A DNA stretch of 64,000 nucleotides from assembly GCA_900176545.1 (NCBI GenBank), contig FWXP01000001.1, positions 186,001 through 250,000 of the forward strand, given 5' to 3'. The number at the start of each line of letters is the position of its first letter. The stretch's first letter is position 1. Positions 1 through 8,926 of this stretch are shown here, in pieces. The notes under the pieces are model-generated. The model was not told the origin of the DNA. It worked only from the letters and a program-made list of their open reading frames with translations, and made no database searches. The stretch comes from Oscillospiraceae bacterium. Its GTDB lineage: Bacteria > Bacillota > Clostridia > Saccharofermentanales > Saccharofermentanaceae. A program made the position numbers and the translations under genes.

Positions 1-533
1 GCATCATCGCCAACAGAGTAGCAGACAAGCAGTTCGGCTTCGGTGCAGAGGTACAGTCCAAGAAGGATCTTCATACAGGTGCATATTTCCACGATGCCGT
101 TCCTCAGGACCTTTACAAGTTCGGTATGATCCCTGAGTTCATCGGTCGTGTTCCGGTCACGGTAGCTCTTGATAAGCTCGATACAGATGCTCTCGTATCT
201 GTTCTCACTGAGCCTAAGAATGCTCTTGTTAAGCAATATAAGAAGATGCTCAAGCTCGATGATGTAGAGTTGGAGTTCACAGATGAGGCAATACGTGCCG
301 TAGCCGAGAAAGCGATCGAGCTTAAGACAGGTGCAAGAGGACTTCGTTCCATCATCGAAGGCGTCATGCGTGATGTCATGTACGATATCCCTTCTCAGAA
401 GGACGTATCTAAGTGCGTCATAGACGAGGCTTGTATTACGGAAGGAAAGACACCTACTCTTATCTTTAAGCAGAAGGCAAGCACCAAGAATGCCGAAGCT
501 AAGGGCTCTGTAGGAGACCTGGGAGTAGGCTGA
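1..533 (+). CDS. clpX: ATP-dependent Clp protease ATP-binding subunit ClpX, C-terminal part
   Basis: This is the 3' part of clpX; the reading frame is open from base 3 and the start lies outside the window. ClpX is the AAA+ unfoldase that feeds tagged proteins into the ClpP chamber in the cytoplasm. Visible landmarks are the GMIPEFIGRVPV segment (bases 123-158), typical of ClpX, and the sensor-2 / C-terminal small domain with TGARGLRSIIE (bases 328-360). About 176 residues are present, including the whole C-terminal domain and a short acidic/glycine-rich tail. The ATG at 126 is internal and is not a start. The zinc-binding N-terminus and Walker motifs are not in the window. The next gene begins 35 bp downstream with its own ribosome site. 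Confidence 0.95.
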   Translation, partial: IIANRVADKQFGFGAEVQSKKDLHTGAYFHDAVPQDLYKFGMIPEFIGRVPVTVALDKLDTDALVSVLTEPKNALVKQYKKMLKLDDVELEFTDEAIRAVAEKAIELKTGARGLRSIIEGVMRDVMYDIPSQKDVSKCVIDEACITEGKTPTLIFKQKASTKNAEAKGSVGDLGVG

Positions 534-568
534 CCTTATCATAAATATTCAGACAGGAGGACACTTTT

Positions 569-1540
569 ATGGCTGAATCATATTACATTTGCCTTGATAT
601 AGGCGGTACCAAGATCTTAGGCGCGATCTTCAATATGAAGAAGGAGATCGTATACAGGCTCAAGAAGAAGACCAAAGCTGACGGAGATTCGGTACAGAAT
701 GTTGAAGATACCATCATAAGTGTCGTTTCCGAGATGATCGAAGGCTTTCATATCAAGGAGAGCCAGATCAAGGCTATTGCTGCAGGTGCTCCCGGTGTCA
801 TAGATCAGGAGAAGGGAATAGTACTGGAATCTCCCAATCTTCCCTGGAAGAACTACAATATCAAGAAGCCTATCGAGAAGAAATTCGGTGCTCCATTTTA
901 TATCGGTAATGATGTTAACGTCGGTGTTCTCGGTGAATACAAGTACGGCGTTGCCAAAGGCTGTAAGAACGTAGTAGGTCTTTTTGTCGGTACAGGTATG
1001 GGCGGAGGCCTTATCCTCGACGGTAAGCTCTATACCGGACATCTCTTCAAGGGCGCTGAATACGGTCACATGATATTGGTCCCTGACGGTCCCAGATGTA
1101 ACTGTGGACAGAGAGGCTGTCTTGAAGCTCTTTCCAGCAAGCAGGGTATCAGCGATTACATAAGACAGCAGGCGGGAAGAGGCAGAAAGACTGCAATGGC
1201 AGATGCATGTGCAGGCGGAGTGTTCAAGAGCAAGCTTCTCAAGAAGAATCTGGAAGCAAGAGATCCCGTTACTGTAGAGGCTGTAAACAGAGCATGTTAT
1301 TACCTCGCGATAGCTTCAGGTAATCTCGTTAATACATTCAGTCCCGAGATCGTCGTATACGGCGGAGGTGTTATCGAAGCCTGCGGTGATTATTTCCTTG
1401 ACAGGATAGTTGCTGACGTTGACCGTTTCTGTATGCCTTCTATCCGTAATACGGTTAGGTTTGAGAAAGCGGGACTGGGCGACGATTCCATCCTTTATGG
1501 TGCTCTTGCCATGATCCTTGACGGAAGCAAGAAGAAGTAA
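569..1540 (+). CDS. ROK-family sugar kinase (glucokinase-like)
   Basis: A 323-residue cytoplasmic kinase of the ROK family, most likely phosphorylating glucose or a related hexose with ATP. The N-terminal phosphate-binding motif LDIGGTKI is at residues 9-16. The zinc-binding ROK signature CNCGQRGCLEA is near residues 177-187, preceded by the EYGHM histidine. There is no N-terminal helix-turn-helix, so it is an enzyme and not a NagC-type repressor. Length fits the family. The ATG at 569 follows an AGGAGG ribosome site. It overlaps the following Nudix gene by one base (TAATG), so the two are probably co-translated. Substrate specificity cannot be read from the sequence; glucokinase (glcK) is the commonest assignment. 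Confidence 0.9.
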   Translation: MAESYYICLDIGGTKILGAIFNMKKEIVYRLKKKTKADGDSVQNVEDTIISVVSEMIEGFHIKESQIKAIAAGAPGVIDQEKGIVLESPNLPWKNYNIKKPIEKKFGAPFYIGNDVNVGVLGEYKYGVAKGCKNVVGLFVGTGMGGGLILDGKLYTGHLFKGAEYGHMILVPDGPRCNCGQRGCLEALSSKQGISDYIRQQAGRGRKTAMADACAGGVFKSKLLKKNLEARDPVTVEAVNRACYYLAIASGNLVNTFSPEIVVYGGGVIEACGDYFLDRIVADVDRFCMPSIRNTVRFEKAGLGDDSILYGALAMILDGSKKK

Positions 1541-2079
1541 TGAGGGAATTATTCGATCTTATAAAGAACAATTATGATCCCGACGGACAAAGGTATGAGA
1601 GACCTTCTGTTCGCGGGATCATAATATCTTCAGGGAAGATAGCCGTTGTTCACAGCATGAAATACGATTACTATAAGTTCCCGGGCGGAGGGATAGATGA
1701 CGGAGAGGGGCATATCGCTACCCTTATACGCGAGGTTAAGGAAGAGGCGGGACTTGATGTGATCCCTTCGTCTGTCAGGGAATATGGTCACGTTCTGCGT
1801 ATGGAGAAAGGTCATCCCGAGGATATCTTCGTCCAGCATAATTACTACTACTTGTGTGATACACAAAATACCAGCGGTGAACAGGTACTGGATGATTATG
1901 AGGCCGAGGAGAACTTTACGCCGGAGTGGGCAGATCCTATAGATGTCATCAGGACCAATGACAGATTCGTCAGGCTTTCCGAGAAAATGGAAGACGATGC
2001 TCATATACGAAAATCCGTGGAAGCACTAAGAGAAGCTAAAGTATTGAGAATGCTCGTTGATGAAGGGTATTTCTCGTAA
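1540..2079 (+). CDS. Nudix hydrolase
   Basis: A 179-residue protein with a perfect Nudix box at about residues 50-72 (G-x5-E-x7-REVKEEAGL), which binds the metal and cleaves nucleoside-diphosphate-linked substrates. The N-terminal part (VRGIIISSGKIAVVHS) matches the first beta strands of the fold. The C-terminal 30 residues form a charged helix. The start overlaps the stop of the upstream ROK kinase by one base, implying a two-gene operon. The substrate is unknown; the family includes nucleotide-pool cleaning, ADP-sugar and NADH hydrolases, and nothing here decides between them. Confidence 0.85.
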   Translation: MRELFDLIKNNYDPDGQRYERPSVRGIIISSGKIAVVHSMKYDYYKFPGGGIDDGEGHIATLIREVKEEAGLDVIPSSVREYGHVLRMEKGHPEDIFVQHNYYYLCDTQNTSGEQVLDDYEAEENFTPEWADPIDVIRTNDRFVRLSEKMEDDAHIRKSVEALREAKVLRMLVDEGYFS

Positions 2080-2108
2080 TTGCATTTTTCGCCGAATTGC
2101 GTGATAAT
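2080..2108 (+). promoter_or_regulatory. Predicted sigma-A promoter of valS
   Basis: TTGCAT at 2080-2085 and GATAAT at 2103-2108 are separated by exactly 17 bp. They lie directly behind the Nudix stop codon and 43 bp before the valS start. The expected leader is about 35 nt, too short for a T-box. A very similar sequence occurs at 51679-51712 (see findings). Confidence 0.55.
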
Positions 2109-2151
2109 TAAGTGTTAATAACAGCACGAAAGAGAGTTATCAGCGTTAATC

Positions 2152-4806
2152 ATGGCTAGAATCGATTCCATCAGTAAGACTTTCGACCCTAATGAGGCCG
2201 AGCCCAGACTCTATAATGAATGGAGCAGCAAGGGTTACTTTAAGCCCGATCCCGATACATCAAAGGATGCATTTTCCATCGTAATGCCGCCCCCGAACAT
2301 CACGGGTCAGCTCCACATGGGTCATGCACTTGATAATACACTTCAGGATATTCTCGTAAGATATAAGAGGATGAAGGGTTTCTCCACTTTGTGGGTACCC
2401 GGTACAGACCATGCTTCCATCGCAACTGAAGCAAAGATCGTTGAGCAGATGAGGAAGGAAGGTATCTTCAAGGAAGATATCGGTCGTGAGAAGTTCCTTG
2501 AGAGAGCATGGGACTGGAAGGAGAAGTACGGCGGAAGGATCGTCGAGCAGCTCAAGAAGATCGGTTCATCCTGTGACTGGAGCCATGAGCGCTTCACTAT
2601 GGATGAGGGATGTTCTGAGGCTGTTAAGGAAGTATTCGTAAAGTACTATGATCAGGGACTTATCTATAGAGGTGAGAGGATCATCAACTGGTGTCCTCAT
2701 TGCCTTACATCTATCTCTAATGCAGAGGTAGAGTATGAGGATCAGGCCGGCCATTTCTGGCATCTTCGCTATCCTCTCGAGGACGGCAGCGGATACGTAG
2801 AGCTTGCTACGACAAGACCTGAGACACTCCTCGGTGATACTGCAGTTGCAGTAAATCCCAAAGATGAGAGATATAAGGATATCATAGGCAAGATGCTGAT
2901 CCTCCCTCTTGTAGGAAGAAAGATCCCCGTTGTTGCCGACGATTATGTTGATATCGAATTCGGTACGGGTGTAGTTAAGATCACTCCTGCTCATGACCCT
3001 AATGACTTTGAGGTAGGACAGCGTCATAACCTTGAGGTCATCAATGTCATGACAGATGATGCAAAGATCACTGAAGACTATCCCAAGTATGCCGGTATGG
3101 ACCGTTTTGAAGCACGAAAGGCTATCGTTAAGGACCTTGAGGAGGGCGGATACCTTATAAAGGTTGAAGACCATGACCATAACGTAGGTACTTGCTACAG
3201 ATGCGGTACTACTATCGAGCCTCGTGTATCCTTGCAGTGGTTCGTTAAGATGGAAGAGCTTGCAAAGCCTGCCATCGAAGCTGTTAAGACAGGTAAGACG
3301 AGATTCGTTCCCCAGAGATTCGAGAAGAATTACTTCAACTGGATGGAAGATATCAGAGATTGGTGTATCTCACGCCAGCTCTGGTGGGGACATCAGATAC
3401 CTGCTTTCTACTGCGATGACTGCGGTGAGATCGTAGTTACAAAGGACAATGAGGCTGTATGCCCTAAGTGCGGCAAGAAGATGCGTCAGGATCCCGATAC
3501 TCTTGATACATGGTTCTCCTCAGCTCTCTGGCCTTTCTCTACGCTCGGTTGGCCGGAAGAGACCGATGACCTTAAGAGATTCTATCCTACGGATACTCTC
3601 GTTACAGGTTATGACATTATCACTTTCTGGGTATCCAGGATGATGGTTGCCGGAATGGCACATATGAAGGAGATCCCTTTCAAGGATGTACTTATCCATG
3701 GTCTTGTAAGAGATTCACAGGGAAGAAAGATGAGTAAGTCCTTAGGTAACGGTATCGATCCTCTCGAGATCATCGAGCAGAGCGGTGCTGATGCTCTCCG
3801 TTTTGCGCTCGTTACGGGTAATGCTCCCGGTAATGATCAGCGATTCATGCCTGATAAGATCGAGATGGGCCGCAACTTCGCTAATAAGATCTGGAATGCC
3901 ATGAGATTCGTCATCATGAACTGTGAGGATGATATCGATCTTTCCAAGGTTGACGAGAGCAAGTTTACGCTTGAGGATAAGTGGATCCTTACAGGCCTTA
4001 ACAGACTTGTCGAGGAAGCTACCGTTAATTATGAGAACTACGATTACGGCGTAGCTCTTTCCAAGATCGTTGACTTCGTATGGGAGAGCTACTGCGACTG
4101 GTATATAGAGATCGCTAAGAGCCGTCTTTTCGATAAGGAGTGTCCTTCAAGACTTGAGGCCCAGTATCTTCTTAACTACGTTCTCGGAGTATCGATGCAG
4201 CTCCTTCATCCTTTCATGCCTTTCCTTACAGAGGAGGTATATTCTAACCTGATCCTTAAGGACAGCAAGGAATCCATCATGATCTCTGATTGGCCCAAGG
4301 CTGAAGATATCGGCAAGTATCCCGAGGATGAGAAGATGATGACTACTCTTATGGGTGCTATCAGATCCATTAGAAATATCAGGTCGGAGATGAACGTTGC
4401 TCCTTCACGCAAGGCTCACGTTATACTTGTAACTCCCGATGAGTCCATCGCTAAGATATTCAAGGATGGACTTCCTTTCCTTGAGAGACTTGCATCCGTA
4501 AGCTCCCTTGACACTCAGAGCAATAAGGATGGTATCCCCGCAACTGCAGTAGCAGCGCTCTTTGCAGGCGGTGAGGCTTATATGCCTCTTGATGATCTTA
4601 TCGATATCTCCAAGGAGCTCGAGAGACTTTCCAAGGAAAAGGACAGGCTCGAAGGTGAACTTAAGAGAGTAGCCGGAAAGCTCGCAAATGAGGCATTTGT
4701 AAGCAAGGCTCCCGAGAAAGTCATCAATGCCGAGAAAGAAAAACAATCAAAATATCAAGAGATGTATGATAATATAACAGACAGGATCAAAATGTTGTCA
4801 GTTTAA
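2152..4806 (+). CDS. valS: Valine--tRNA ligase (ValRS)
   Basis: An 884-residue class I aminoacyl-tRNA synthetase that charges tRNA-Val. The HIGH-type motif HMGH is at residues 55-58, within the ValRS block PPPNITGQLHMGHAL. The KMSKS loop is at 526-530, followed by LGNGIDPLE, which is diagnostic of ValRS. The CP1 editing domain lies between them (TTRPETLLGDTAVAV), with a Cys4-like zinc motif (CDDCGE...CPKCGKK) near residues 422-442. The C-terminal 70 residues form the Lys/Glu-rich coiled coil seen in bacterial ValRS. Length is normal. The ribosome site is weak (GAGAG at about 2132). No T-box leader is present. The next gene starts 17 bp downstream with a strong ribosome site. Confidence 0.97.
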   Translation: MARIDSISKTFDPNEAEPRLYNEWSSKGYFKPDPDTSKDAFSIVMPPPNITGQLHMGHALDNTLQDILVRYKRMKGFSTLWVPGTDHASIATEAKIVEQMRKEGIFKEDIGREKFLERAWDWKEKYGGRIVEQLKKIGSSCDWSHERFTMDEGCSEAVKEVFVKYYDQGLIYRGERIINWCPHCLTSISNAEVEYEDQAGHFWHLRYPLEDGSGYVELATTRPETLLGDTAVAVNPKDERYKDIIGKMLILPLVGRKIPVVADDYVDIEFGTGVVKITPAHDPNDFEVGQRHNLEVINVMTDDAKITEDYPKYAGMDRFEARKAIVKDLEEGGYLIKVEDHDHNVGTCYRCGTTIEPRVSLQWFVKMEELAKPAIEAVKTGKTRFVPQRFEKNYFNWMEDIRDWCISRQLWWGHQIPAFYCDDCGEIVVTKDNEAVCPKCGKKMRQDPDTLDTWFSSALWPFSTLGWPEETDDLKRFYPTDTLVTGYDIITFWVSRMMVAGMAHMKEIPFKDVLIHGLVRDSQGRKMSKSLGNGIDPLEIIEQSGADALRFALVTGNAPGNDQRFMPDKIEMGRNFANKIWNAMRFVIMNCEDDIDLSKVDESKFTLEDKWILTGLNRLVEEATVNYENYDYGVALSKIVDFVWESYCDWYIEIAKSRLFDKECPSRLEAQYLLNYVLGVSMQLLHPFMPFLTEEVYSNLILKDSKESIMISDWPKAEDIGKYPEDEKMMTTLMGAIRSIRNIRSEMNVAPSRKAHVILVTPDESIAKIFKDGLPFLERLASVSSLDTQSNKDGIPATAVAALFAGGEAYMPLDDLIDISKELERLSKEKDRLEGELKRVAGKLANEAFVSKAPEKVINAEKEKQSKYQEMYDNITDRIKMLSV

Positions 4807-4823
4807 CAGGAGGAAGTTAAAGT

Positions 4824-5585
4824 ATGTCAGAGAATAATTACCAGGACGAGTCTAAGATCGCCAAGTTGCCTAAGGAAGGCGTTCATTGCTTTCCCGCGAA
4901 TGCTAAGCAGATCAGTACGAGAAGGATAGTAACAGTCATCCTTACATTGATCTTTATAGCTCTCGCGCTCTACTTCTTCCTTAAGAAAAACCCTGCACTT
5001 CCTTTGGGAGGAATATCTGCTGCAGTGGCTATAATCTCAGCTCTTGTATTTATCCAGACATTCCTTATCGCAACATACAGGGTTGCTGTTGATTACAACA
5101 ACAAGGAAGTAGTTCTCAGATATCGTTTCAGCAAGATCGCTATTCCTTTCGAGAGCTTTGATGCTCGTGAAGGTGAGCCCGATAAGGCAGAGGAGCTCAT
5201 CAATAACTCCAGCCTCGGCGGTAACGAGAAGACATATTATCTCGTTCTTGACAACGTATTCGATGAGGCTTGCTTCCAGACATCTACCAAGGATCTTGCA
5301 TCCAGGGAAGATTTCTTCAAGCTCAAGGAAGAAGCTTTTGCTATCGCTGATGCTTACGGCGCAAGAAATGATGAGAATGCCATCAAGCCTGATTCCATGA
5401 AGACTGCTGATGAGTCCGAGAGCGCTCAGGATAATCTTGATGCAGATGCTATCGATTCCATCGTAGACGAAGCCAGCAAGGAGATCGAAGAAGCTAAGGT
5501 AGAGCAGAAGAAAGAGGCTGATAAGAAGGCTGAGGAAGCTGCTAAGGCTATTGAGGAATCATCAAAGGAAGAATCTGAAGAGTGA
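4824..5585 (+). CDS. Uncharacterised two-helix membrane protein with acidic coiled-coil tail
   Basis: A 253-residue protein of no recognised family. Two predicted transmembrane helices lie at about residues 33-52 and 61-80, followed by a soluble segment (residues 85-190) that resembles a small PH-like or membrane-anchored beta domain (YRVAVDYNNKEVVLRYRF). The last 60 residues are extremely rich in Glu, Lys and Ala and should form a charged helix or coiled coil. The ATG at 4824 follows AGGAGG. It lies 17 bp behind valS and ends just before a strong terminator, so it is probably co-transcribed with valS. The functional link to valS is unknown and may only be positional. Confidence 0.75.
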   Translation: MSENNYQDESKIAKLPKEGVHCFPANAKQISTRRIVTVILTLIFIALALYFFLKKNPALPLGGISAAVAIISALVFIQTFLIATYRVAVDYNNKEVVLRYRFSKIAIPFESFDAREGEPDKAEELINNSSLGGNEKTYYLVLDNVFDEACFQTSTKDLASREDFFKLKEEAFAIADAYGARNDENAIKPDSMKTADESESAQDNLDADAIDSIVDEASKEIEEAKVEQKKEADKKAEEAAKAIEESSKEESEE

Positions 5586-5610
5586 GCTTCGGTATGAAAA
5601 TGTAAATAAA

Positions 5611-5643
5611 GGTTCCGGATCTTTTGTATCCGGAGCCTTTTTA
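5611..5643 (+). terminator. Intrinsic terminator after the valS unit
   Basis: GGTTCCGGAT at 5611-5620 pairs with ATCCGGAGCC at 5628-5637 (one G-U pair), followed by a run of five T. The hairpin lies 26 bp after the stop of the membrane protein gene. Confidence 0.85.
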
Positions 5644-5685
5644 TCCGTAAAAAAGTTATTGGGATAAAGATATTTGGAGGAATAC

Positions 5686-6276
5686 ATGACTACTAAGGAA
5701 AAGCTGTTTGAAGCCGCATTGGACCTTTTCTCGGAGAAAGGATTTGCAGCTACAAGTGTAGACGAGATCGCTGAGTCGATCGGTATCAAGGGACCTAATC
5801 TCTATAAGTACTATAAGGGTAAGGACGCTCTCTTTGAGGATCTGGCTACAAAGAATGAAGAAGCCTATCTTGAGAATATGCAGTTCATTAATGACGCTGC
5901 GGCCAAGATAGATTCGGCAGAGGCTCTTAAGGCTTTCTCTTTGAGACAGATCAGAACTACTATGACTGTTGATAAGATCCGTAAGATGAGAAAGCTCTGT
6001 AATAATGAGCAGTTCAGGAGCATCATAGTTCGTAACAAGCTTACAGAGCGTGAGCTTACTCAGCCACGAGATCAGTATGCGCTTATCTTCTCTAATATGA
6101 TGAAATCCGGTCTGTTGCCTGAATGTGATCCGGCACTTCTTGCTCTTGAATATGCCTCACCGGTAACTTTGTTCATCAGAAAGTGTGACAGAGAGCCTGA
6201 GAATCTGGAGCCTATCATGAAGGAAGTTGAAGAGTATATAGACTTCTTCATCAGCACTCATTTCATCAAGAAATGA
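5686..6276 (+). CDS. TetR-family transcriptional regulator
   Basis: A 196-residue TetR-type repressor. The N-terminal helix-turn-helix is at about residues 24-43 (TSVDEIAESIGIKGPNLYKYY), followed by the family's KDALFEDL helix. The C-terminal ligand-binding half matches no specific subfamily. The ATG at 5686 is chosen because a GGAGG ribosome site lies at 5676-5680; the upstream in-frame TTG at 5674 precedes that site and is not used. The gene sits alone between a terminator and the convergent mnmA, whose stop codon abuts its own with no gap. The target is unknown; it may be self-regulating. Confidence 0.85.
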   Translation: MTTKEKLFEAALDLFSEKGFAATSVDEIAESIGIKGPNLYKYYKGKDALFEDLATKNEEAYLENMQFINDAAAKIDSAEALKAFSLRQIRTTMTVDKIRKMRKLCNNEQFRSIIVRNKLTERELTQPRDQYALIFSNMMKSGLLPECDPALLALEYASPVTLFIRKCDREPENLEPIMKEVEEYIDFFISTHFIKK

Positions 6277-7341
6277 TCAATCGATTATCTCACAGATGGT
6301 TCCGCCGCCTACTACCTTGTCTCCGTCATATATGACGGCAGCCTGACCTAAGGTGGGAGCCCTCTGAGGTTCGTCAAATGTTATCTCTATCAAGTCGTCG
6401 CCGATCTGATGAACGGTGGCGGCTTGTTCTTTATGTCTGTATCTTATCTTAACGGCAGCTTTAATAGGCATTTGTATGGAATCAAAGGATATAAGGTTTA
6501 TCTCGTTGATCCTTATTGTCTTCTTGTAAAGACCTGTTCCGTGGGAGAGGACAACTTCATTTCGATTAGGATCTATCTTTGTAACGAATAGGGGAGAGCC
6601 CAGCGCTATACCGAGTCCCTTACGCTGGCCTATCGTATAGTGGGTGATCCCTTTGTGCTGTCCAAGGATCTCTCCTTCGGGAGTAACAAAATTCCCGGGA
6701 ACAGACTTTATTCCGTCGTATTCGTCAACGAATCCGGCGTAATCCCTGTCAGGAACAAAGCATATATCCTGTGAATCTCTCTTACGTGCATTTACAAAGC
6801 CATGCTGTTCGGCAAGAGCCCTTACTTCATCCTTTGTCATTGAACCTAAAGGGAAGCGGACTCGCGAGAGCTGATCCTGCGTAAGGTTATAAAGGACGTA
6901 GCTCTGGTCCTTGTTGTCGTCTGTTGCCTTTAGAAGCTCCCATCTGGAAGTTTTATCGTTATATTCTATCCTGGCGTAGTGACCGGTAGCTATAACATCT
7001 GCTCCGATGGTGTCAGCGTATTCAAGAAGTCCCTTGAACTTCATGTTCTTATTGCAGTCTATGCAGGGATTGGGAGTACCGCCGTTTCTGTAAGTCTTAA
7101 CGAACTTATCCATGACACAGCATTTGAAGGAGGATGAGAAGTCCTTTGATTCATGCGGGATACGAAGCTTCTCGCAAACCAGGGCGGCATCTTCGAGATC
7201 CTTTTGACCACCGCATTTGTCCGTGGCATTCTCGAAATGCAGCTTCATAGTAACTCCGATACAGTCGTAGCCCTCTTGCTTCATAAGGAGAGCTGTTATG
7301 CTGCTGTCGACGCCTCCGCTCATTGCTATCAGAGCCTTCAT
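6277..7341 (-). CDS. mnmA: tRNA-specific 2-thiouridylase MnmA
   Basis: A 354-residue enzyme that thiolates U34 of tRNA-Lys, -Glu and -Gln using sulfur relayed from a cysteine desulfurase. The PP-loop SGGVDSS is at residues 8-14. The catalytic cysteines are C93 (TPNPCIDCN) and C194 (SQDICFVPD). The C-terminal domain ends with the family's APTLGQAAVIYDG segment. The start is supported by a CGGAGGA ribosome site on the minus strand at 7347-7353. It is transcribed alone, convergent with the TetR gene and divergent from the alpha/beta hydrolase gene. Confidence 0.95.
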   Translation of the reverse strand: MKALIAMSGGVDSSITALLMKQEGYDCIGVTMKLHFENATDKCGGQKDLEDAALVCEKLRIPHESKDFSSSFKCCVMDKFVKTYRNGGTPNPCIDCNKNMKFKGLLEYADTIGADVIATGHYARIEYNDKTSRWELLKATDDNKDQSYVLYNLTQDQLSRVRFPLGSMTKDEVRALAEQHGFVNARKRDSQDICFVPDRDYAGFVDEYDGIKSVPGNFVTPEGEILGQHKGITHYTIGQRKGLGIALGSPLFVTKIDPNRNEVVLSHGTGLYKKTIRINEINLISFDSIQMPIKAAVKIRYRHKEQAATVHQIGDDLIEITFDEPQRAPTLGQAAVIYDGDKVVGGGTICEIID

Positions 7342-7412
7342 GAAATTCCTCCGGATAAGTGATCACAGGTATTTTATCACGCGCACGTTGCTTAAAACAG
7401 CGGAAACTGTTG

Positions 7413-7421
7413 TGCTATAAT
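7413..7421 (+). promoter_or_regulatory. Extended -10 promoter of the alpha/beta hydrolase gene
   Basis: TGC-TATAAT at 7413-7421 is a full extended -10 element, 20 bp before the ATG at 7442. No convincing -35 is present. An inverted repeat AACAG-N6-CTGTT at 7397-7412 overlaps the -35 side and could be an operator. Confidence 0.5.
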
Positions 7422-7441
7422 CGAGATGTTGGAGGGGATCT

Positions 7442-8491
7442 ATGAGTGACATGAGTTTTGGTAAGAAGGTATTGTTCTGCGTAGCTTCGGCGCTGCTTGC
7501 TTCTTCAGTTGCAGGTTTTGTTCTTATGCTGTTAACTCCGCAGCTTCGGAGCTTGATCGCCGTCATCTGTATAACCGCACTTGTCTGCGCCGGTCTTTTC
7601 TTCGGAATAAGTCAGCTCCTTCGTGATAAGGAAGCCAAGATAAGGATCCCTTCACAGGCAGGTATCGTTGTAGTGAGCCTGGTTGTAATGTTTTCTTCGA
7701 TAATGGTCAACCTTGCACCGCTCATAGTATTCCCATGCAACCATGATGAAGAAGCTTATGAAGAATTGACGGAATTATCAGAGAGTGAAGGTAGCCGTGT
7801 ATCTGAGATCAGGATCGATGATCTTACAGGTTGGAGGATAAGAGCAAAGAATGCTAATGATGATGATCCTCGCCCTGTTATACTCTGCTTTGTAGGTAAC
7901 GGTATGAATTCTTCGTATACATCTCTCAGGGTCTTCCGTGACAAGGAAGGCGAATATTCTTCTTTTACGAGTGATACCGATTTTGTGTGTATCGACTATC
8001 CCGGATACGGGATCAGCGGAGGTGTACCCACTGATTCTTCTGTCAAGGAGATGGCGCTCAAGGCATATGATGAAGTGTCTTCTTGGAGTACGACGTCAGG
8101 AGTAATAGCCTTCGGATACTCCATAGGTTCAGGTGCTGCCGTATATCTTGCTTCAGAGCGTGAAGTGGCGGGGGTCCTTCTCTGGGCACCTTATGCCAAT
8201 ACTTATGATCTCTTCAATAATTATCTGGATATTTTCCACGGACCTTTTAAGCTCCTGGTAAGGATCAGGTTCGATTCCGAGAAGTTTATCAAGAAGGTCA
8301 CATGTCCCGTTATGATCATTGCTTCCGATACGGATGAGGTTGTCCCTTATCAGAGCAGCAGGGCCCTCTTTGCTGCGGCGAACGGATCTGCATCCGATTT
8401 TGTTACGGTATCGGGGATTGGCCATAATGACTTCTGGCACAGCGATAAAGTACTTTCGAATGCATACGATTTTATAGGGGAGGTGGCATGA
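7442..8491 (+). CDS. Membrane-anchored alpha/beta hydrolase
   Basis: A 349-residue protein with about three N-terminal transmembrane helices (residues 9-30, 36-58 and 75-97) followed by an alpha/beta-hydrolase domain facing outward or lying on the membrane. The nucleophile elbow GYSIG places Ser at residue 227, the acid is in SDTDEVVP (Asp about 298), and the catalytic His is in GIGHNDFW (residue 328), so the triad is complete. DYPGYGISGG matches the family block before the elbow. The ATG has a GGAGGGG ribosome site. The downstream small membrane gene follows by one base. The substrate is unknown; BAAT/YqkD-like peptidases and esterases are the nearest architecture. Confidence 0.8.
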   Translation: MSDMSFGKKVLFCVASALLASSVAGFVLMLLTPQLRSLIAVICITALVCAGLFFGISQLLRDKEAKIRIPSQAGIVVVSLVVMFSSIMVNLAPLIVFPCNHDEEAYEELTELSESEGSRVSEIRIDDLTGWRIRAKNANDDDPRPVILCFVGNGMNSSYTSLRVFRDKEGEYSSFTSDTDFVCIDYPGYGISGGVPTDSSVKEMALKAYDEVSSWSTTSGVIAFGYSIGSGAAVYLASEREVAGVLLWAPYANTYDLFNNYLDIFHGPFKLLVRIRFDSEKFIKKVTCPVMIIASDTDEVVPYQSSRALFAAANGSASDFVTVSGIGHNDFWHSDKVLSNAYDFIGEVA

Positions 8492-8492
8492 A

Positions 8493-8753
8493 ATGTATGA
8501 CTTGAAGATCAATCTTAAAAGGTCAGTCTTATTATTCCTGTCCCTTATGTTCCTTGGTACTTTGGTTCTGTTTGCGATCATTGGCGGGTTTATATCAACA
8601 CCGATATTGATGTTCCCGATACTTCTCGCAGTGCTTTCTATAGCGGGTATCATCCTTTGTTTTGTTCCTTTCTTCAAGGATCATATGTGGCTCATACCAA
8701 TAGCTGATGTTCTTATCGGTGCTATCGTAGCGGTGATCATTCATTTCATTTGA
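8493..8753 (+). CDS. Small hydrophobic membrane protein
   Basis: An 86-residue protein with three predicted membrane helices (about residues 12-30, 33-55 and 64-84) and almost no soluble part. GGGGAGG at 8477-8483 gives a good ribosome site for the ATG at 8493. It starts one base after the hydrolase stop, so it is almost certainly co-transcribed and may assist that protein in the membrane. No family was recognised. Confidence 0.7.
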   Translation: MYDLKINLKRSVLLFLSLMFLGTLVLFAIIGGFISTPILMFPILLAVLSIAGIILCFVPFFKDHMWLIPIADVLIGAIVAVIIHFI

Positions 8754-8841
8754 AACGGGCAAATGAAAATCAAAGGAATTATCAAGAGCGATTAATGTCT
8801 TTATACGGTGCGGATAGTCTTTGATTTGCTTTCCTTTTATG

Positions 8842-8870
8842 TTGATTCATGCCCGAATAAAAGGTATTAT
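8842..8870 (+). promoter_or_regulatory. Predicted sigma-A promoter of fba
   Basis: TTGATT at 8842-8847 and TATTAT at 8865-8870 have a 17-bp spacer. The expected start is near 8877, giving a leader of about 50 nt. Upstream, a perfect 9-bp inverted repeat AAATCAAAG / CTTTGATTT occupies 8767-8775 and 8819-8827. Confidence 0.6.
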
Positions 8871-8926
8871 CTTTATGCGTGGGCTTGAGTAGCCCCCCTA
8901 ATTCATTGTCAAAGGAGATTTTACCT

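Noticed and set aside
2080-2151. T-box riboswitch for valS (and ileS at 30145-30212)
   Set aside because: Leaders are only about 35 and 62 nt, no AGGGTGG T-box core or specifier loop is present, and no terminator lies between promoter and gene.
4824-5585. Assigning the two-helix membrane protein a tRNA- or ValRS-related role
   Set aside because: Only proximity to valS supports it; no RNA-binding or synthetase-associated motif is visible.
8879-8926. N-terminal extension of fba starting at the ATG at 8879
   Set aside because: The added 16 residues have no homology to aldolases and no ribosome site, while AAAGGAG stands at the right distance before the ATG at 8927.
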